Numbered from the stretch's first letter, positions 22,291-30,288 are shown. The stretch is 44,383 nucleotides of DNA from a bacterium (GCA_002687905.1 NZBM01000014.1:1-44383), one strand, 5' to 3'. Made by a program: numbers and translations. Notes: generated by a model not told the origin, from the sequence alone.

Positions 22291-22554
22291 TTATGAAATC
22301 TTTTTTATTGCAGAAACAAGTCGGCTCTTTTTTCTTGAGGCTGTATTCTTTTTTATAACACCTCTTTTGGCCGCTTTATCAAGCGCCTTGTAAGCTTCTG
22401 GTAATGCCTTCTCTGCCTCACCCCTATTTCCAGAAGAAATTAATTTTCTTATATCCTTAAGAGACTCGGTCATTGTTCGAGTCCGTCTAATATTAAAAAC
22501 TCGCTTTCTTAGCGATGCTCTGTGCGCTTTTTTTGCCCCTTTTGTTATTGCCAT
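22291..22554 (-). CDS. rpsT: 30S ribosomal protein S20
   Basis: An 87-residue, Lys/Arg-rich helical protein. The start AITKGAKKAHRASLRKRVFN, the central KDIRKLISSG and the end GVIKKNTASRKKSRLVSAI are diagnostic of S20, which binds 16S rRNA early in 30S assembly. It is divergent from ruvA with a 75-bp intergenic region and shares a terminator with the converging cassette. Confidence 0.95.
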   Translation of the reverse strand: MAITKGAKKAHRASLRKRVFNIRRTRTMTESLKDIRKLISSGNRGEAEKALPEAYKALDKAAKRGVIKKNTASRKKSRLVSAIKKIS

Positions 22555-22629
22555 AACCCCGACACTATAGCAAAACCGACTCTTTTAGCAAGGTTTGCGG
22601 GCGGTAGTGAGAACTGTATGATTTAGAGA

Positions 22630-23202
22630 ATGATAGCAAAGTTAACTGGTGAAATAGTAGAGACTAATGCCACGTCTGTGGTAGTTGATGTCTCTGGGGT
22701 TGGATACAGAGTCTTTGTCACATCTGACGCTTTAAATTCGCTTAAAAAAGAAAGCGGCGCCGCAACCCTACACACACATTTGGCGGTTCGCGAAAACTCG
22801 CAGGACATATATGGCTTTACCAACAAGGATGAGCTTGTCTTTTTTGAACTGCTTTTATCAGTTTCTGGAATAGGACCAAAATCAGCTCTTGCTATACTTT
22901 CGCTCTCAAGTGTTGAGGCTATACGCTCTGCTGTACTTAAAGGCGACACTTCTTACTTAACTAAAGTCTCCGGCATTGGAAAGAAAAATGCAGAGAAAAT
23001 AGTGCTTGAACTTTCGGACAAACTTGGAGCAATAGAAGGAGTCTCTAGTGAGTCTTTCCAAGGTGATGTTGATGCACTTGAAGCGCTCACCACACTCGGC
23101 TACTCACAAAACGAAGCAAGAGATGCTCTTAAGAATGTCCCCAAAGAGTTTGAAAGCACAAATGACAGACTAAAAGAAGCTCTTAAATCTCTCGGAAAAT
23201 AA
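22630..23202 (+). CDS. ruvA: Holliday junction protein RuvA
   Basis: The 190-residue protein has the OB-fold start MIAKLTGEIVETNATSVVVD and VSGVGYRVF. Two helix-hairpin-helix motifs (VSGIGPKSALAIL and VSGIGKKNAEKIV) and a C-terminal RuvB-binding domain (DALEALTTLGYSQNEARDAL) follow. RuvA binds four-way junctions and loads RuvB. Unlike many genomes it is separated from ruvB and ruvC (33.5-35.6 kb) and lies one base before a Mur ligase gene. Confidence 0.97.
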   Translation: MIAKLTGEIVETNATSVVVDVSGVGYRVFVTSDALNSLKKESGAATLHTHLAVRENSQDIYGFTNKDELVFFELLLSVSGIGPKSALAILSLSSVEAIRSAVLKGDTSYLTKVSGIGKKNAEKIVLELSDKLGAIEGVSSESFQGDVDALEALTTLGYSQNEARDALKNVPKEFESTNDRLKEALKSLGK

Positions 23203-23203
23203 T

Positions 23204-24460
23204 ATGCTTACACTCATAAAAAGGCTCATACCGCGGCCTGTATTTTTACTCATACAACCAATTTATCACTATACTCTTTCTCTTTTGGGGGCTCTTATAT
23301 ATAGATTCCCCTCAAATAGTCTTTATGTAATAGGTGTTACTGGCACAAAAGGAAAATCAAGTACTGTTCAAATTATCTCAAGCATTCTTGAAGCTAGTGG
23401 CGAAAAGGTGGCAACCGCAAGTACAATTTCTTTTTCAATAAATGACGAGAGTGTTCCGAATAAATTCAAAATGACTATGCCCGGACGCTTCTTTCTTCAA
23501 TACTTTCTTCGTGGCGCAGTAAGGAAGGGTTCAAAGTATGCGGTTATAGAGATGACTTCAGAAGGTGTTAAGCAATTTAGACACAAATGGATAGCTCTTG
23601 ACGCTTTAGTCTTTACAAACCTTAGGCCAGAGCACATTGAAGCCCATGGCTCATTTGAAAATTACAGAGACGCAAAGCTAAAGCTTCGCGACTCTATATC
23701 TAAATCAAATAAAAAAGAAAGAGTAATCGTCTCAAATATAGACGACGAACACGGCAGTCTCTTTCTTGATACAGAGGTTGAGAAGAAACTACCTTACTCG
23801 CTTACAAATACAAAACACGGAGTGAACGAAAAAGGAGTAACAATAAGTCTTGATGAAAATACATTTACATCAACCCTGCGTGGAAAGTTCAATGGTCATA
23901 ACATATTGGCTGCAATTACTCTCTCAAAACATTTGGGTATTGATGATAATTCAATTCAGAGAGGTTTAGACAATGTACTAATACCCGGAAGGGTTGAGTT
24001 TATAAACGAAGGACAAGACTTTGATGTGGTAGTAGACTACGCGCACACTACAGACTCTCTACTTGCTCTTTATGATGCATTCCCCGGAAGAAAAAAGATT
24101 TGTGTGCTCGGGAGCACTGGCGGTGGAAGAGATAAATGGAAAAGACCAAAAATTGGCGAGATAGTCGAAGCAAATTGTGAGAAAGTAATACTGACTGATG
24201 AAGACCCATACGATGAAAATCCGAAGGAGATAGTTGAAGATGTTATCTCCGGAATGAAAGAAAAGCCCCAGGTAATAATGGACAGAAGAGAAGCGATAAA
24301 GAAAGGTATTGAAATTGCAGAAAAGGGTGGCATTGTACTAATAACAGGGAAAGGTACAGACCCTTATATTATGGGTCCGCGTGGAGAAAAAACTCCTTGG
24401 AGTGATGCGGAAGTAGCAAGAGAAATACTTCACGATTTGGGTAAAACTGACGTATTATAG
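23204..24460 (+). CDS. Mur ligase family protein (MurE-like, lacking the usual N-terminal domain)
   Basis: The 418-residue protein has an N-terminal hydrophobic segment (about 9-32), the ATP loop GVTGTKGKSSTVQII, EMTSEGVKQFRHK and NLRPEHIEAHGSFENYRDAKLKL of the central domain. A C-terminal ligase domain follows (VDYAHTTDSL, LGSTGGGRDKWKRP, TDEDPYDENPKEI, TGKGTDPYI). These match MurE, but the UDP-MurNAc-binding N-terminal domain is replaced by a short membrane-like stretch, and the DNPR selectivity motif is not evident. A role in cell-wall precursor or poly-amino-acid ligation is likely; the exact substrate is unknown. Co-transcribed with ruvA. Confidence 0.82.
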   Translation: MLTLIKRLIPRPVFLLIQPIYHYTLSLLGALIYRFPSNSLYVIGVTGTKGKSSTVQIISSILEASGEKVATASTISFSINDESVPNKFKMTMPGRFFLQYFLRGAVRKGSKYAVIEMTSEGVKQFRHKWIALDALVFTNLRPEHIEAHGSFENYRDAKLKLRDSISKSNKKERVIVSNIDDEHGSLFLDTEVEKKLPYSLTNTKHGVNEKGVTISLDENTFTSTLRGKFNGHNILAAITLSKHLGIDDNSIQRGLDNVLIPGRVEFINEGQDFDVVVDYAHTTDSLLALYDAFPGRKKICVLGSTGGGRDKWKRPKIGEIVEANCEKVILTDEDPYDENPKEIVEDVISGMKEKPQVIMDRREAIKKGIEIAEKGGIVLITGKGTDPYIMGPRGEKTPWSDAEVAREILHDLGKTDVL

Positions 24461-24464
24461 GGTT

Positions 24465-25388
24465 ATGAACTCAAGAGGATTTGGAAATGTTGGAATAGTA
24501 ATAGGCGCGTTTGTAATATTGATTATTGCTTGGGTCTCTTCTGGAGGACCTTCCAAAGCCCTTCTTCATGGCCCTCTTCTTCGTCCGATTGATATACCGA
24601 TAGTACCTGGGGCAACTCCTGATGGAGGCTCCTTTGATACCACGTCTTCAGAGGACATTTCTTCCGGAGACTCTTCTGTTACAAGCGACACGCAAATATC
24701 TTCTGGTAACTCACCTTTCAAAGGAAGAGTTGAGATAGTTCATTCATCATTTGCAGCAAAAGAAACTGACGCAAACAAAGAATATATAAGATTAAGAGTA
24801 AGTAGAAGTGCCAGTGAGGCAATATCACTTAGTGGTTGGACCTTAAAAAGCATAGTCTCTTCTGCTCGCTATGAAATACCGAAAGCTACAAGAGTATCTA
24901 GCTCTGGACTGACCGCGGTTGATACAAAAGTTCTTGTTGAGCCAGGTGGCGAGGTGGTCGTGGTTACGGGTCGCTCCCCAAACGGAGTATCTTTCCTTGT
25001 TAATAAATGTAGTGGTTACTGGGAGCAGTTTCAGGACTTTACCCCAAGTATAAGTAGGCAGTGCCCTAGCCCTGAAGAAGAATTTCTTGTTACCGGACAA
25101 TCTTTTATAGGTTTTGGTAATGACTGCGTAGACTTTATTGAGAGAATGCCGAGATGTAAGATCCACACCGGCGAACTTCCCGTTGAGTTTCCACTTTCGT
25201 GTCGCTCATTTATTACCTCAGAGATAAACTATCCTAAGTGTGTTGAGCGTCATGTTAATGACAGTGATTTTTATAAAAACGAGTGGAGAGTGTACCTAAA
25301 CAGAAGCCAGGAAGTGTGGAGAGAAAAGCGCGAGCTCATTACGCTTTACGATAGAAATGGCTTGATTGTTGATACATTTAGCTACTAG
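24465..25388 (+). CDS. membrane-anchored lamin-tail-like domain protein
   Basis: The 307-residue protein has a TM helix near the start (about 8-25), a Ser/Thr/Asp-rich linker, then a beta-rich domain resembling the LTD fold (EYIRLRVS...ISLSGWTLKS...YEIPKATRV). A Cys-rich segment follows (six or more cysteines, LVNKCSGYW to YPKCVERH), closing with LITLYDRNGLIVDTFSY, which is typical of LTD ends. It is an extracytoplasmic protein of unknown function. It follows the Mur ligase by 4 bp and overlaps the 3' end of the converging methyltransferase gene by 11 bp. Confidence 0.72.
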   Translation: MNSRGFGNVGIVIGAFVILIIAWVSSGGPSKALLHGPLLRPIDIPIVPGATPDGGSFDTTSSEDISSGDSSVTSDTQISSGNSPFKGRVEIVHSSFAAKETDANKEYIRLRVSRSASEAISLSGWTLKSIVSSARYEIPKATRVSSSGLTAVDTKVLVEPGGEVVVVTGRSPNGVSFLVNKCSGYWEQFQDFTPSISRQCPSPEEEFLVTGQSFIGFGNDCVDFIERMPRCKIHTGELPVEFPLSCRSFITSEINYPKCVERHVNDSDFYKNEWRVYLNRSQEVWREKRELITLYDRNGLIVDTFSY

Positions 25389-25839
25389 ATAAAATAATCC
25401 CAGCAGATACCGCTACGTTTAAGGACTCTTTTTTACCTTTCATTGGTATCTCTATTGCTGTGTCACTTTTATCCAAAATCTCTGAAGACAGCCCTTCAAC
25501 TTCATTTCCAAATATAAAGGCAGCTTTGTCTGTATTTTTAAAATCTTTGTGGTCTATTGAATTTTCACTTTGTTCAACAGATACAATTGAAACACCTTTA
25601 TCTTTAAGCTCCTCTATTAAAGAAACGGGGTCTTCTCTTTTTTCCCAAGACACGGACTGCTCTGCGCCAAGTGAGGCTTTTGTAATCTTTCCAACCTCTC
25701 TTCCAAATCTGTCTAAAGGTGCTGGGGTGTAGCCAGTTAAATATATTTTATTCACTCCAAAGGCATCGGCACTTCTAAATATTGAGCCTACATTCTCCTC
25801 ACTTCTTATATTTTCAAGTATCAGATAAACTTCTTTCAT
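25378..25839 (-). CDS. TrmH/SpoU-family RNA 2'-O-methyltransferase
   Basis: The 153-residue protein has the three SPOUT motifs: NIRSEENVGSIFRSADAFG, IFGNEVEGLSSEIL and IEIPMKGKKESLNVAVSAGI. These form the trefoil-knot SAM site. It is short, with no extra substrate-binding domain, like TrmL or minimal SpoU enzymes. The target (tRNA or rRNA) cannot be told. It converges with the lamin-tail gene and is divergent from the DoxX-like gene with a 19-bp gap. Confidence 0.92.
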   Translation of the reverse strand: MKEVYLILENIRSEENVGSIFRSADAFGVNKIYLTGYTPAPLDRFGREVGKITKASLGAEQSVSWEKREDPVSLIEELKDKGVSIVSVEQSENSIDHKDFKNTDKAAFIFGNEVEGLSSEILDKSDTAIEIPMKGKKESLNVAVSAGIILSSS

Positions 25840-25858
25840 AGTGATATACTAAAGCATC

Positions 25859-26263
25859 ATGCTAACAGTTTTTCCATCTTTATTGTTTCTGTCGCTTCTA
25901 GCCCCGTTTATTCTTCGGGTTGTGGTGGGAATAATTCTACTTTCAGACGGATACAGCTATTTTACAAAAAATAAAAGTAGAATTGCTGATGATATGAGTA
26001 AATCTTTTGGCAATTTTGGAAGATATGCATATCTATACGTTGGAGGTGCAGAGATAATAATCGGTTTGGCTCTAATTGGAGGATACTTTACACAAGTTGC
26101 AGCACTTCTTGGAATAATTTTGATACTTAAAATATTTTATATGAAGAAAAAAGCTCCTTCGCTTTCTCTTCACGAAAATATGAGCTACATATTGATGCTC
26201 GCGGTACTGGCTTCTCTTCTTGTGACAGGCGCTGGAGCGTTTGCAATAGACCTACCTCTCTAA
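25859..26263 (+). CDS. DoxX-like membrane protein
   Basis: The 134-residue, four-helix membrane protein has the DoxX pattern: RVVVGIILLSDGYSYF, then YVGGAEIIIGLALIGGYFTQVAALLGIILI and a last helix LMLAVLASLLVTGAGAFAID. Members are linked to quinone or thiol-related membrane redox reactions, but the molecular function is mostly undefined. The tRNA-Lys promoter follows its stop. Confidence 0.8.
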   Translation: MLTVFPSLLFLSLLAPFILRVVVGIILLSDGYSYFTKNKSRIADDMSKSFGNFGRYAYLYVGGAEIIIGLALIGGYFTQVAALLGIILILKIFYMKKKAPSLSLHENMSYILMLAVLASLLVTGAGAFAIDLPL

Positions 26264-26265
26264 CA

Positions 26266-26293
26266 TCGACAAGAGGCTATTTTGTGCTATAGT
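26266..26293 (+). promoter_or_regulatory. promoter of tRNA-Lys
   Basis: TCGACA (26266-26271), 16-nt spacer ending TGC, TATAGT (26288-26293), 17 bp before the tRNA. Confidence 0.7.
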
Positions 26294-26310
26294 TTTTCTG
26301 TCTTTGAGCA

Positions 26311-26383
26311 CCGCCTATAGCTCAGTTGGTAGAGCAACTGCCTTTTAAGCAGTGGGTCCTAGGTTCGAGTCCTAGTGGGCGGA
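26311..26383 (+). tRNA. tRNA-Lys (anticodon TTT)
   Basis: Complete cloverleaf: acceptor CCGCCTA/TGGGCGG, D arm GCTC-AGTTGGTA-GAGC, anticodon arm ACTGC-CTTTTAA-GCAGT, T arm CTAGG-TTCGAGT-CCTAG, discriminator A26383. CCA is not encoded (next bases CAA), in contrast to tRNA-Arg at 15548. Confidence 0.97.
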
Positions 26384-26391
26384 CAAGAGTA

Positions 26392-26420
26392 AAAATAATC
26401 AGGTTTGTCCTGGTTATTTT
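26392..26420 (+). terminator. terminator after tRNA-Lys
   Basis: AAAATAA-T-CAGG / CCTG-G-TTATTTT hairpin with a short loop, ending in a T-rich arm, 9 bp after the tRNA. Confidence 0.8.
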
Positions 26421-26436
26421 AGTCTTATCGCTAGGA

Positions 26437-26470
26437 CTCCCCAGCACCTAACGCGTTAGGTGCTGGGGAG
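26437..26470. repeat. 34-bp perfect palindrome
   Basis: The arms are CTCCCCAGCACCTAACG and its complement with no spacer (centre CGCG at 26452-26455). It has no T-run and no adjacent gene end left to terminate. It could extrude as a cruciform or be a protein-binding site. Confidence 0.95.
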
Positions 26471-26480
26471 CCCAGGCAGG

Positions 26481-26531
26481 AGTCACTTATCCATTTCATA
26501 CGATATATCGTATGAAATGGACTTAGTGACT
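26481..26531. repeat. 51-bp near-perfect palindrome
   Basis: A perfect 30-bp palindrome (26491-26520) with arms CCATTTCATACGATA is extended by AGTCACT (26481-26487) with AGTGACT (26525-26531). The centre TACGATATATCGTA is identical to the centre of the 949-990 palindrome. Confidence 0.95.
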
Positions 26532-26577
26532 AGTGGTGACAAATCATAAATAGAGATACACAAAAATATTTATAAAT

Positions 26578-26606
26578 TTGACTTTACAATTTGATATTGG
26601 CATACT
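26578..26606 (+). promoter_or_regulatory. promoter of the ncRNA candidate
   Basis: TTGACT (26578-26583), a 17-nt spacer ending TGG, CATACT (26601-26606). Predicted start about 26612. Confidence 0.6.
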
Positions 26607-26611
26607 ACACG

Positions 26612-26854
26612 TTGCCGAAAAAGGATATTCTAAAAAGACCCTTTTAAGCAACATCGATTAACTCGTTGCTCTGCGTTAGTCGGGGGCATGACCTAAGGCA
26701 CTAGGTAGAGCCTGCGGACCATTGCCTTAATGTTGTTTGTGAGCTACATTAAGGGTCACGCTTTGGACCAATGGCGACCGATGTGTCTACCCGTCTCAAC
26801 ATACCCCAACTCAATGGAAACTACGACTTAAGGAACTGGGTTGGGGTATTTTTG
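26612..26854 (+). ncRNA. structured RNA of about 240 nt, unidentified
   Basis: A promoter, strong internal pairing and a terminator bound this gene-free stretch. Pairings visible are: GTTGC...GCAAC with AAAAGG/CCTTTT inside (26611-26655); CCTTAATGT/ACATTAAGG, a 9-bp hairpin (about 26725-26754), itself enclosed by CCATTG/CAATGG; an outer GTCGG/CCGA-type closing helix; and a terminator ATACCCCAAC/GTTGGGGTAT (26811-26820 with 26840-26849) followed by TTTTTG. The length and isolated position after a tRNA would suit a 6S-type or other housekeeping RNA. I do not find tmRNA ends, the RNase P core or an SRP tetraloop motif. Confidence 0.6.
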
Positions 26855-26863
26855 ATTGCCAGA

Positions 26864-26896
26864 ATCTCAAAAAATAATCAACTCAACCGGTTGGGT
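26864..26896 (-). terminator. terminator of the delta-subunit gene
   Basis: The minus strand reads ACCCAACCGGTTGAGT, self-complementary with one G-T pair, then TGATTATTTTTTGAG. It overlaps the stop codon of the gene it ends. Related sequence at 21172-21245. Confidence 0.75.
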
Positions 26897-27618
26897 CGCA
26901 AATTTTGGCTTAAAATAAGGCTTTCTAGGGCTGCCTCAAAATTATATTTTCCTCTTCTTGAGTTGTGAGAGACCGCCACTAGTGCGTCCGAGAGATTTCT
27001 TAGCTCCTCTTTTGAATAATTTTTAAGAAAATCCTGCGCTTTTCTAAATACAAATGGATTGAGCCCTGATTTAGCAGCCGAAGTAGAGCCTGCCGCGACA
27101 ATAAGACTTTTAACTTGCCAGAAAAGTATTCCGTGAATTTCTTCAACAGAGAATCCTTTGTAAAGTGCCTCTCTGTATTTGCTCCACAATTTTTCCCTAT
27201 CTCTCCTTCCAAGAGCGTCAGCTATTGAGAATACCGAGAACTCATCTTTTTTCTTATTTTCCTTAAGATTAAACTCCTGTGTCTTTTCAGAATGTTTTTC
27301 AAACTTGTTTATTGTTTTCTTATCAAGAGCTCCTTCAAGAAATATGAAGATATTGTCTGACTCACCAAACTCTTTAAGAGCACGAACCACATCTTCTCCA
27401 ACGTCTTTTGCCTTTACTACATGATCAAGTGCGACTATCAACTTCCTTTCAAAGAGTCCCTGCCCTCCTATGAGCTCTTCTATCTTAACTTTATCGAGTG
27501 TATCCTCATCAAACTGCGTAAAAGAAGCGTCTGGCTTCTTTTTTCTTAAACTATCAACAAGCGAGTGCAATTTCTCACGTCCTTTATCACCGTCCTCTCC
27601 GTAAAGTAAATAGATCAT
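26878..27618 (-). CDS. holA: DNA polymerase III delta subunit-like
   Basis: Read from ATG 27618 (MIYLLYGEDGDKGREKL), the 246-residue protein fits HolA. It has an AAA-like N-terminal domain (LIGGQGLFERKLIVALDHV; IFIFLEGALDKKTINKF) and the C-terminal collar helices with GILFWQVKSLIVA and a final LILSQNLRP. The family's usual length is about 320-340, so it is short. Delta opens the DnaN clamp within the clamp loader. The last codons lie in a repeated terminator sequence also seen at 21172-21245. A TATACT box is about 9 bp upstream of the start. Confidence 0.75.
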   Translation of the reverse strand: MIYLLYGEDGDKGREKLHSLVDSLRKKKPDASFTQFDEDTLDKVKIEELIGGQGLFERKLIVALDHVVKAKDVGEDVVRALKEFGESDNIFIFLEGALDKKTINKFEKHSEKTQEFNLKENKKKDEFSVFSIADALGRRDREKLWSKYREALYKGFSVEEIHGILFWQVKSLIVAAGSTSAAKSGLNPFVFRKAQDFLKNYSKEELRNLSDALVAVSHNSRRGKYNFEAALESLILSQNLRPNRLS

Positions 27619-27642
27619 CCATACTAGTATACAAAACATCAA

Positions 27643-27666
27643 ACGGGCGGCTATGTAGCCGCCCGT
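27643..27666 (-). terminator. hairpin overlapping the stop of the 72-aa ORF
   Basis: ACGGGCGGCT-ATGT-AGCCGCCCGT. On the minus strand it is followed by TTGATGTTTTG, on the plus strand by TCGTTCTTTT. The stop TAG is at 27651-27653 inside the stem, the same layout as at 22257 and 30730. Confidence 0.75.
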
Positions 27667-27869
27667 TCGTTCTTTTCCTGGGGTTTTCGCGCCAACTGGG
27701 AAGAAATCTTTCCAGGCTCTTCTAGGCCTTGCCTTATCTCAAGGACCCATTTCCAAAGCCGAGCTACCCAACTGCAAAACTCAGTTACCCAACAAAAAAC
27801 AAGAACTGTGACCGCAAGCACGAACCCAATATGAGATCCTGCATAATCGCGATTTTCATCTTTCCTGAT
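27651..27869 (-). CDS. small single-TM protein with a non-standard start (ATC)
   Basis: A 72-codon frame follows a perfect AAGGAGGT Shine-Dalgarno. At the right distance (5 nt after AGGAGG) the codon is ATC, not ATG/GTG/TTG, and no standard start exists in frame. The predicted product (IRKDENRDYAGSHIGFVLAV...) has one TM helix (about 13-30), a Trp-rich amphipathic part (SWVARLWKWVLEIRQG) and a charged tail. The stop lies in a GC-rich hairpin. The out-of-frame ATG 11 nt later would give only 24 residues. Either ATC is used, as rarely known (infC uses ATT-type starts), or the gene is broken at its start. It resembles the other GC-rich cassettes. Confidence 0.5.
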   Translation of the reverse strand: MRKDENRDYAGSHIGFVLAVTVLVFCWVTEFCSWVARLWKWVLEIRQGLEEPGKISSQLARKPQEKNERAAT

Positions 27870-27900
27870 AAAAACCTCCTTATTTCAATATACCTACTAT

Positions 27901-30288
27901 TTACAAGTTATCCAGAGACTCCATCTCACCCCAATTTTTCCCATAAAGCACGTCCGTTACAAAAGATATGCCTTTAGTTTCTTCTTGAGGCAAAACCGAT
28001 TCCATTATTTTCTTTATCTCTTTTGAAGCCTTTTCAACCTTTTCACTTTTTATTTCGTAAACCAACTCATCGTGAACCTGAAGAAGAAGTCTTGCGTCTT
28101 CTTTTAAATTATTTTTACTAAGATATTCATCAATTCTAGACATAGCAATCTTAATAATGTCAGCTTGTGTGCCTTGAATTGGCGCATTTATTGCCATCCT
28201 CTCGGCCGACGCCCTTATAAAAGGAATTGATGAATTTATGCCCTCAAAATAGCGTCTTCTTCCAAAATGAGTCTCTGTATAGCCTAGTCTTGCGGCACCC
28301 GCCTTTACCCTGTCTAAATAATGTGAGAGACCACTGAAGTTTTTAAAGTACTCGTTATAGAATTTCTGCGCATCCGCTCTTGTTGTCTCTCCGCCTAAAT
28401 TCTGGCGGAGTGCATTTACCCCCATTCCATAAATAATCCCGAAGTTAATCACTTTCGCTTGCCTTCTCATTTCACTGTCTACCATTTCAGGTGGCACATT
28501 AAAAACTTCTGAGGCCACTGCGTTGTGAACGTCGCCTCCTTTTATAAACACATCAAGTAGCTTTTCATCTCCTGAAAGAAATGCTGCAACACGAAGTTCA
28601 ATCTGGGAGTAATCAAATGCCACAAGATCATATCCGTCGCTTGCTACAAATGCATTTCGTATATTTCTTCCTAGCTCCGTCTTTATCGGAATATTTTGAA
28701 GGTTAGGGTTTTGAGACGCCATCCTTCCGGTTGTGGTTCCTGACTGCAAGAAGTCGGCGTGAAGCCTTCCGTCGTGTGAAATCATTTGAGGAATGTTATC
28801 AATGTAGGTTGAAAGTAGTTTTTGAAGTTCTCGATAAGAGAGAATTGCCTCAATTATTTCGTGCTCGCCACGAAGTTTCTCAAGCTCTGATTCTTTTGTT
28901 GATTTCTGGCCGGTGCTTGTCTTTTTTTGATTTTTTGGAACAAGTCCAAGTTTTTCATAAAGAATTTCAGAGAGTTGTTTTGGGGAGTTTATATTAAATT
29001 CCTCTCCCGCCTCTTTATAAATTTTACTTTCGAGTTTTGAAAGCTCTTTATGGTAATTCTTTGAAAGCTTTTCAAGGTATTTCTGGTCAATGAGAATCCC
29101 TACCTTTTTCATCTCGGCAACGATTTTAATAATTGGTTTTTCTACATCTTTAAAAACACTGTTTAACTTCTCTTTTTCAATTTCATTAAATATTTTCTCC
29201 TTAGCCTCTTTAAATGAATCAGTTTCAGTAAACTGAAGTATCTCCTCTAGCGTTGGATTAGTCATGTCTGAACGAAGAAGCCAGAGCGCTACAGACGTTT
29301 CGGATAATTCTTCATCATTTATTTCCTCTTTTGGTTTTTTTTCTTCGCCCTGATTTTCTACATCAAAAAATTTCTTTACTCTCTCCGAGAGAGTCCTGAA
29401 AGAAAGCTCGTCAAATAGTTTAAATATTTTATTTACATCAATTCCATCTCGCCAAGATGTTTTTGGAAGACTAAATTTAATAGGAACATCACGCCTTATG
29501 GTCGCGAGCTCTTTTGAAAAAAGCGCTTCTTCCTCACCTTCTGTAAGAAGATTTACAATTCTAGGTTTTGTTCCTGCGCTTTCAAATTTATCCGGACTTT
29601 TCTTAAGCGTCTTATACATCTCTTCAATTGAGCCAAAACTGTCTATTAAAGTTGTTGCGGTTTTTTCTCCTATCCCCGCTATACCAATAATGTTGTCAGA
29701 AGGATCGCCACGAAGACCTTTAAAATCTGGAAGTAGCTCCGGACCAAAACCAAAACGTTCATTAACCGCTTTTTCGTCATACATTACTGTGTCTGTAATT
29801 CCTTTACGCAGTGTGTAGACTTGAACGCGCCTTCCCTCAACCAACTGAAGTGTGTCCATATCGCCAGAAGCAATGACAACCTCAAGGTTCTTGTTCTTTT
29901 TAGTTTGTTCCGCTATTGCACCAAGCACATCATCAGCTTCAAATCCGGCTTTTTCATAAATTGGAATATGAAATGCCTCAAAGACGTCGCGCGAACGTTC
30001 AATTTGAGATATCAACTCATCGTCTGCCTTTTTACGCCCTGCTTTGTATCCGTCGTAAGCAACGTGCCTATAAGTTGGCTCTGGAAGATCATAGCAGGCA
30101 ACAATATAGTCGGGCTTCAGTTCAGAAACTATTTTAAGAAGCATTGAAACAAGGCCGTAAAGCCCACCTGTAGGTTCTCCTCCTCTCGACGAAAAATCAG
30201 GGAGAGCATGGTATGCACGATGCAAAATTGCGTGCGCATCAAGTAGTACTAATCTTTTCTTTTCGTTTTTTTTATCGGCCTTAGGCAT
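27901..30288 (-). CDS. polA: DNA polymerase I, 5' nuclease plus polymerase
   Basis: The 795-residue protein has an N-terminal 5'-3' nuclease (LLDAHAILHRAYHAL; GFEADDVLGAIA; GDPSDNIIGIAGIGEKTA). The polymerase motifs are A (VAFDYSQIELRVAAFLSGDE), B (RRQAKVINFGIIYGMG) and C (QVHDELVYEI). The region where a 3'-5' exonuclease would lie (about 310-400) is short and lacks the DxE/YxxxD motifs, so proofreading is probably absent, as in several bacterial lineages. The start overlaps the tsaE stop by 8 bp. Confidence 0.96.
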   Translation of the reverse strand: MPKADKKNEKKRLVLLDAHAILHRAYHALPDFSSRGGEPTGGLYGLVSMLLKIVSELKPDYIVACYDLPEPTYRHVAYDGYKAGRKKADDELISQIERSRDVFEAFHIPIYEKAGFEADDVLGAIAEQTKKNKNLEVVIASGDMDTLQLVEGRRVQVYTLRKGITDTVMYDEKAVNERFGFGPELLPDFKGLRGDPSDNIIGIAGIGEKTATTLIDSFGSIEEMYKTLKKSPDKFESAGTKPRIVNLLTEGEEEALFSKELATIRRDVPIKFSLPKTSWRDGIDVNKIFKLFDELSFRTLSERVKKFFDVENQGEEKKPKEEINDEELSETSVALWLLRSDMTNPTLEEILQFTETDSFKEAKEKIFNEIEKEKLNSVFKDVEKPIIKIVAEMKKVGILIDQKYLEKLSKNYHKELSKLESKIYKEAGEEFNINSPKQLSEILYEKLGLVPKNQKKTSTGQKSTKESELEKLRGEHEIIEAILSYRELQKLLSTYIDNIPQMISHDGRLHADFLQSGTTTGRMASQNPNLQNIPIKTELGRNIRNAFVASDGYDLVAFDYSQIELRVAAFLSGDEKLLDVFIKGGDVHNAVASEVFNVPPEMVDSEMRRQAKVINFGIIYGMGVNALRQNLGGETTRADAQKFYNEYFKNFSGLSHYLDRVKAGAARLGYTETHFGRRRYFEGINSSIPFIRASAERMAINAPIQGTQADIIKIAMSRIDEYLSKNNLKEDARLLLQVHDELVYEIKSEKVEKASKEIKKIMESVLPQEETKGISFVTDVLYGKNWGEMESLDNL

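Noticed and set aside
26612-26854. tmRNA, RNase P RNA or SRP RNA
   Set aside because: No tRNA-like ends with CCA, no RNase P core (AGGAAAGTCC-like) and no SRP GGAA-loop motif were found.
26771-26968. 65-codon plus-strand frame
   Set aside because: It spans the ncRNA terminator hairpin and the 3' end of holA; there is no RBS and the composition follows the hairpins.
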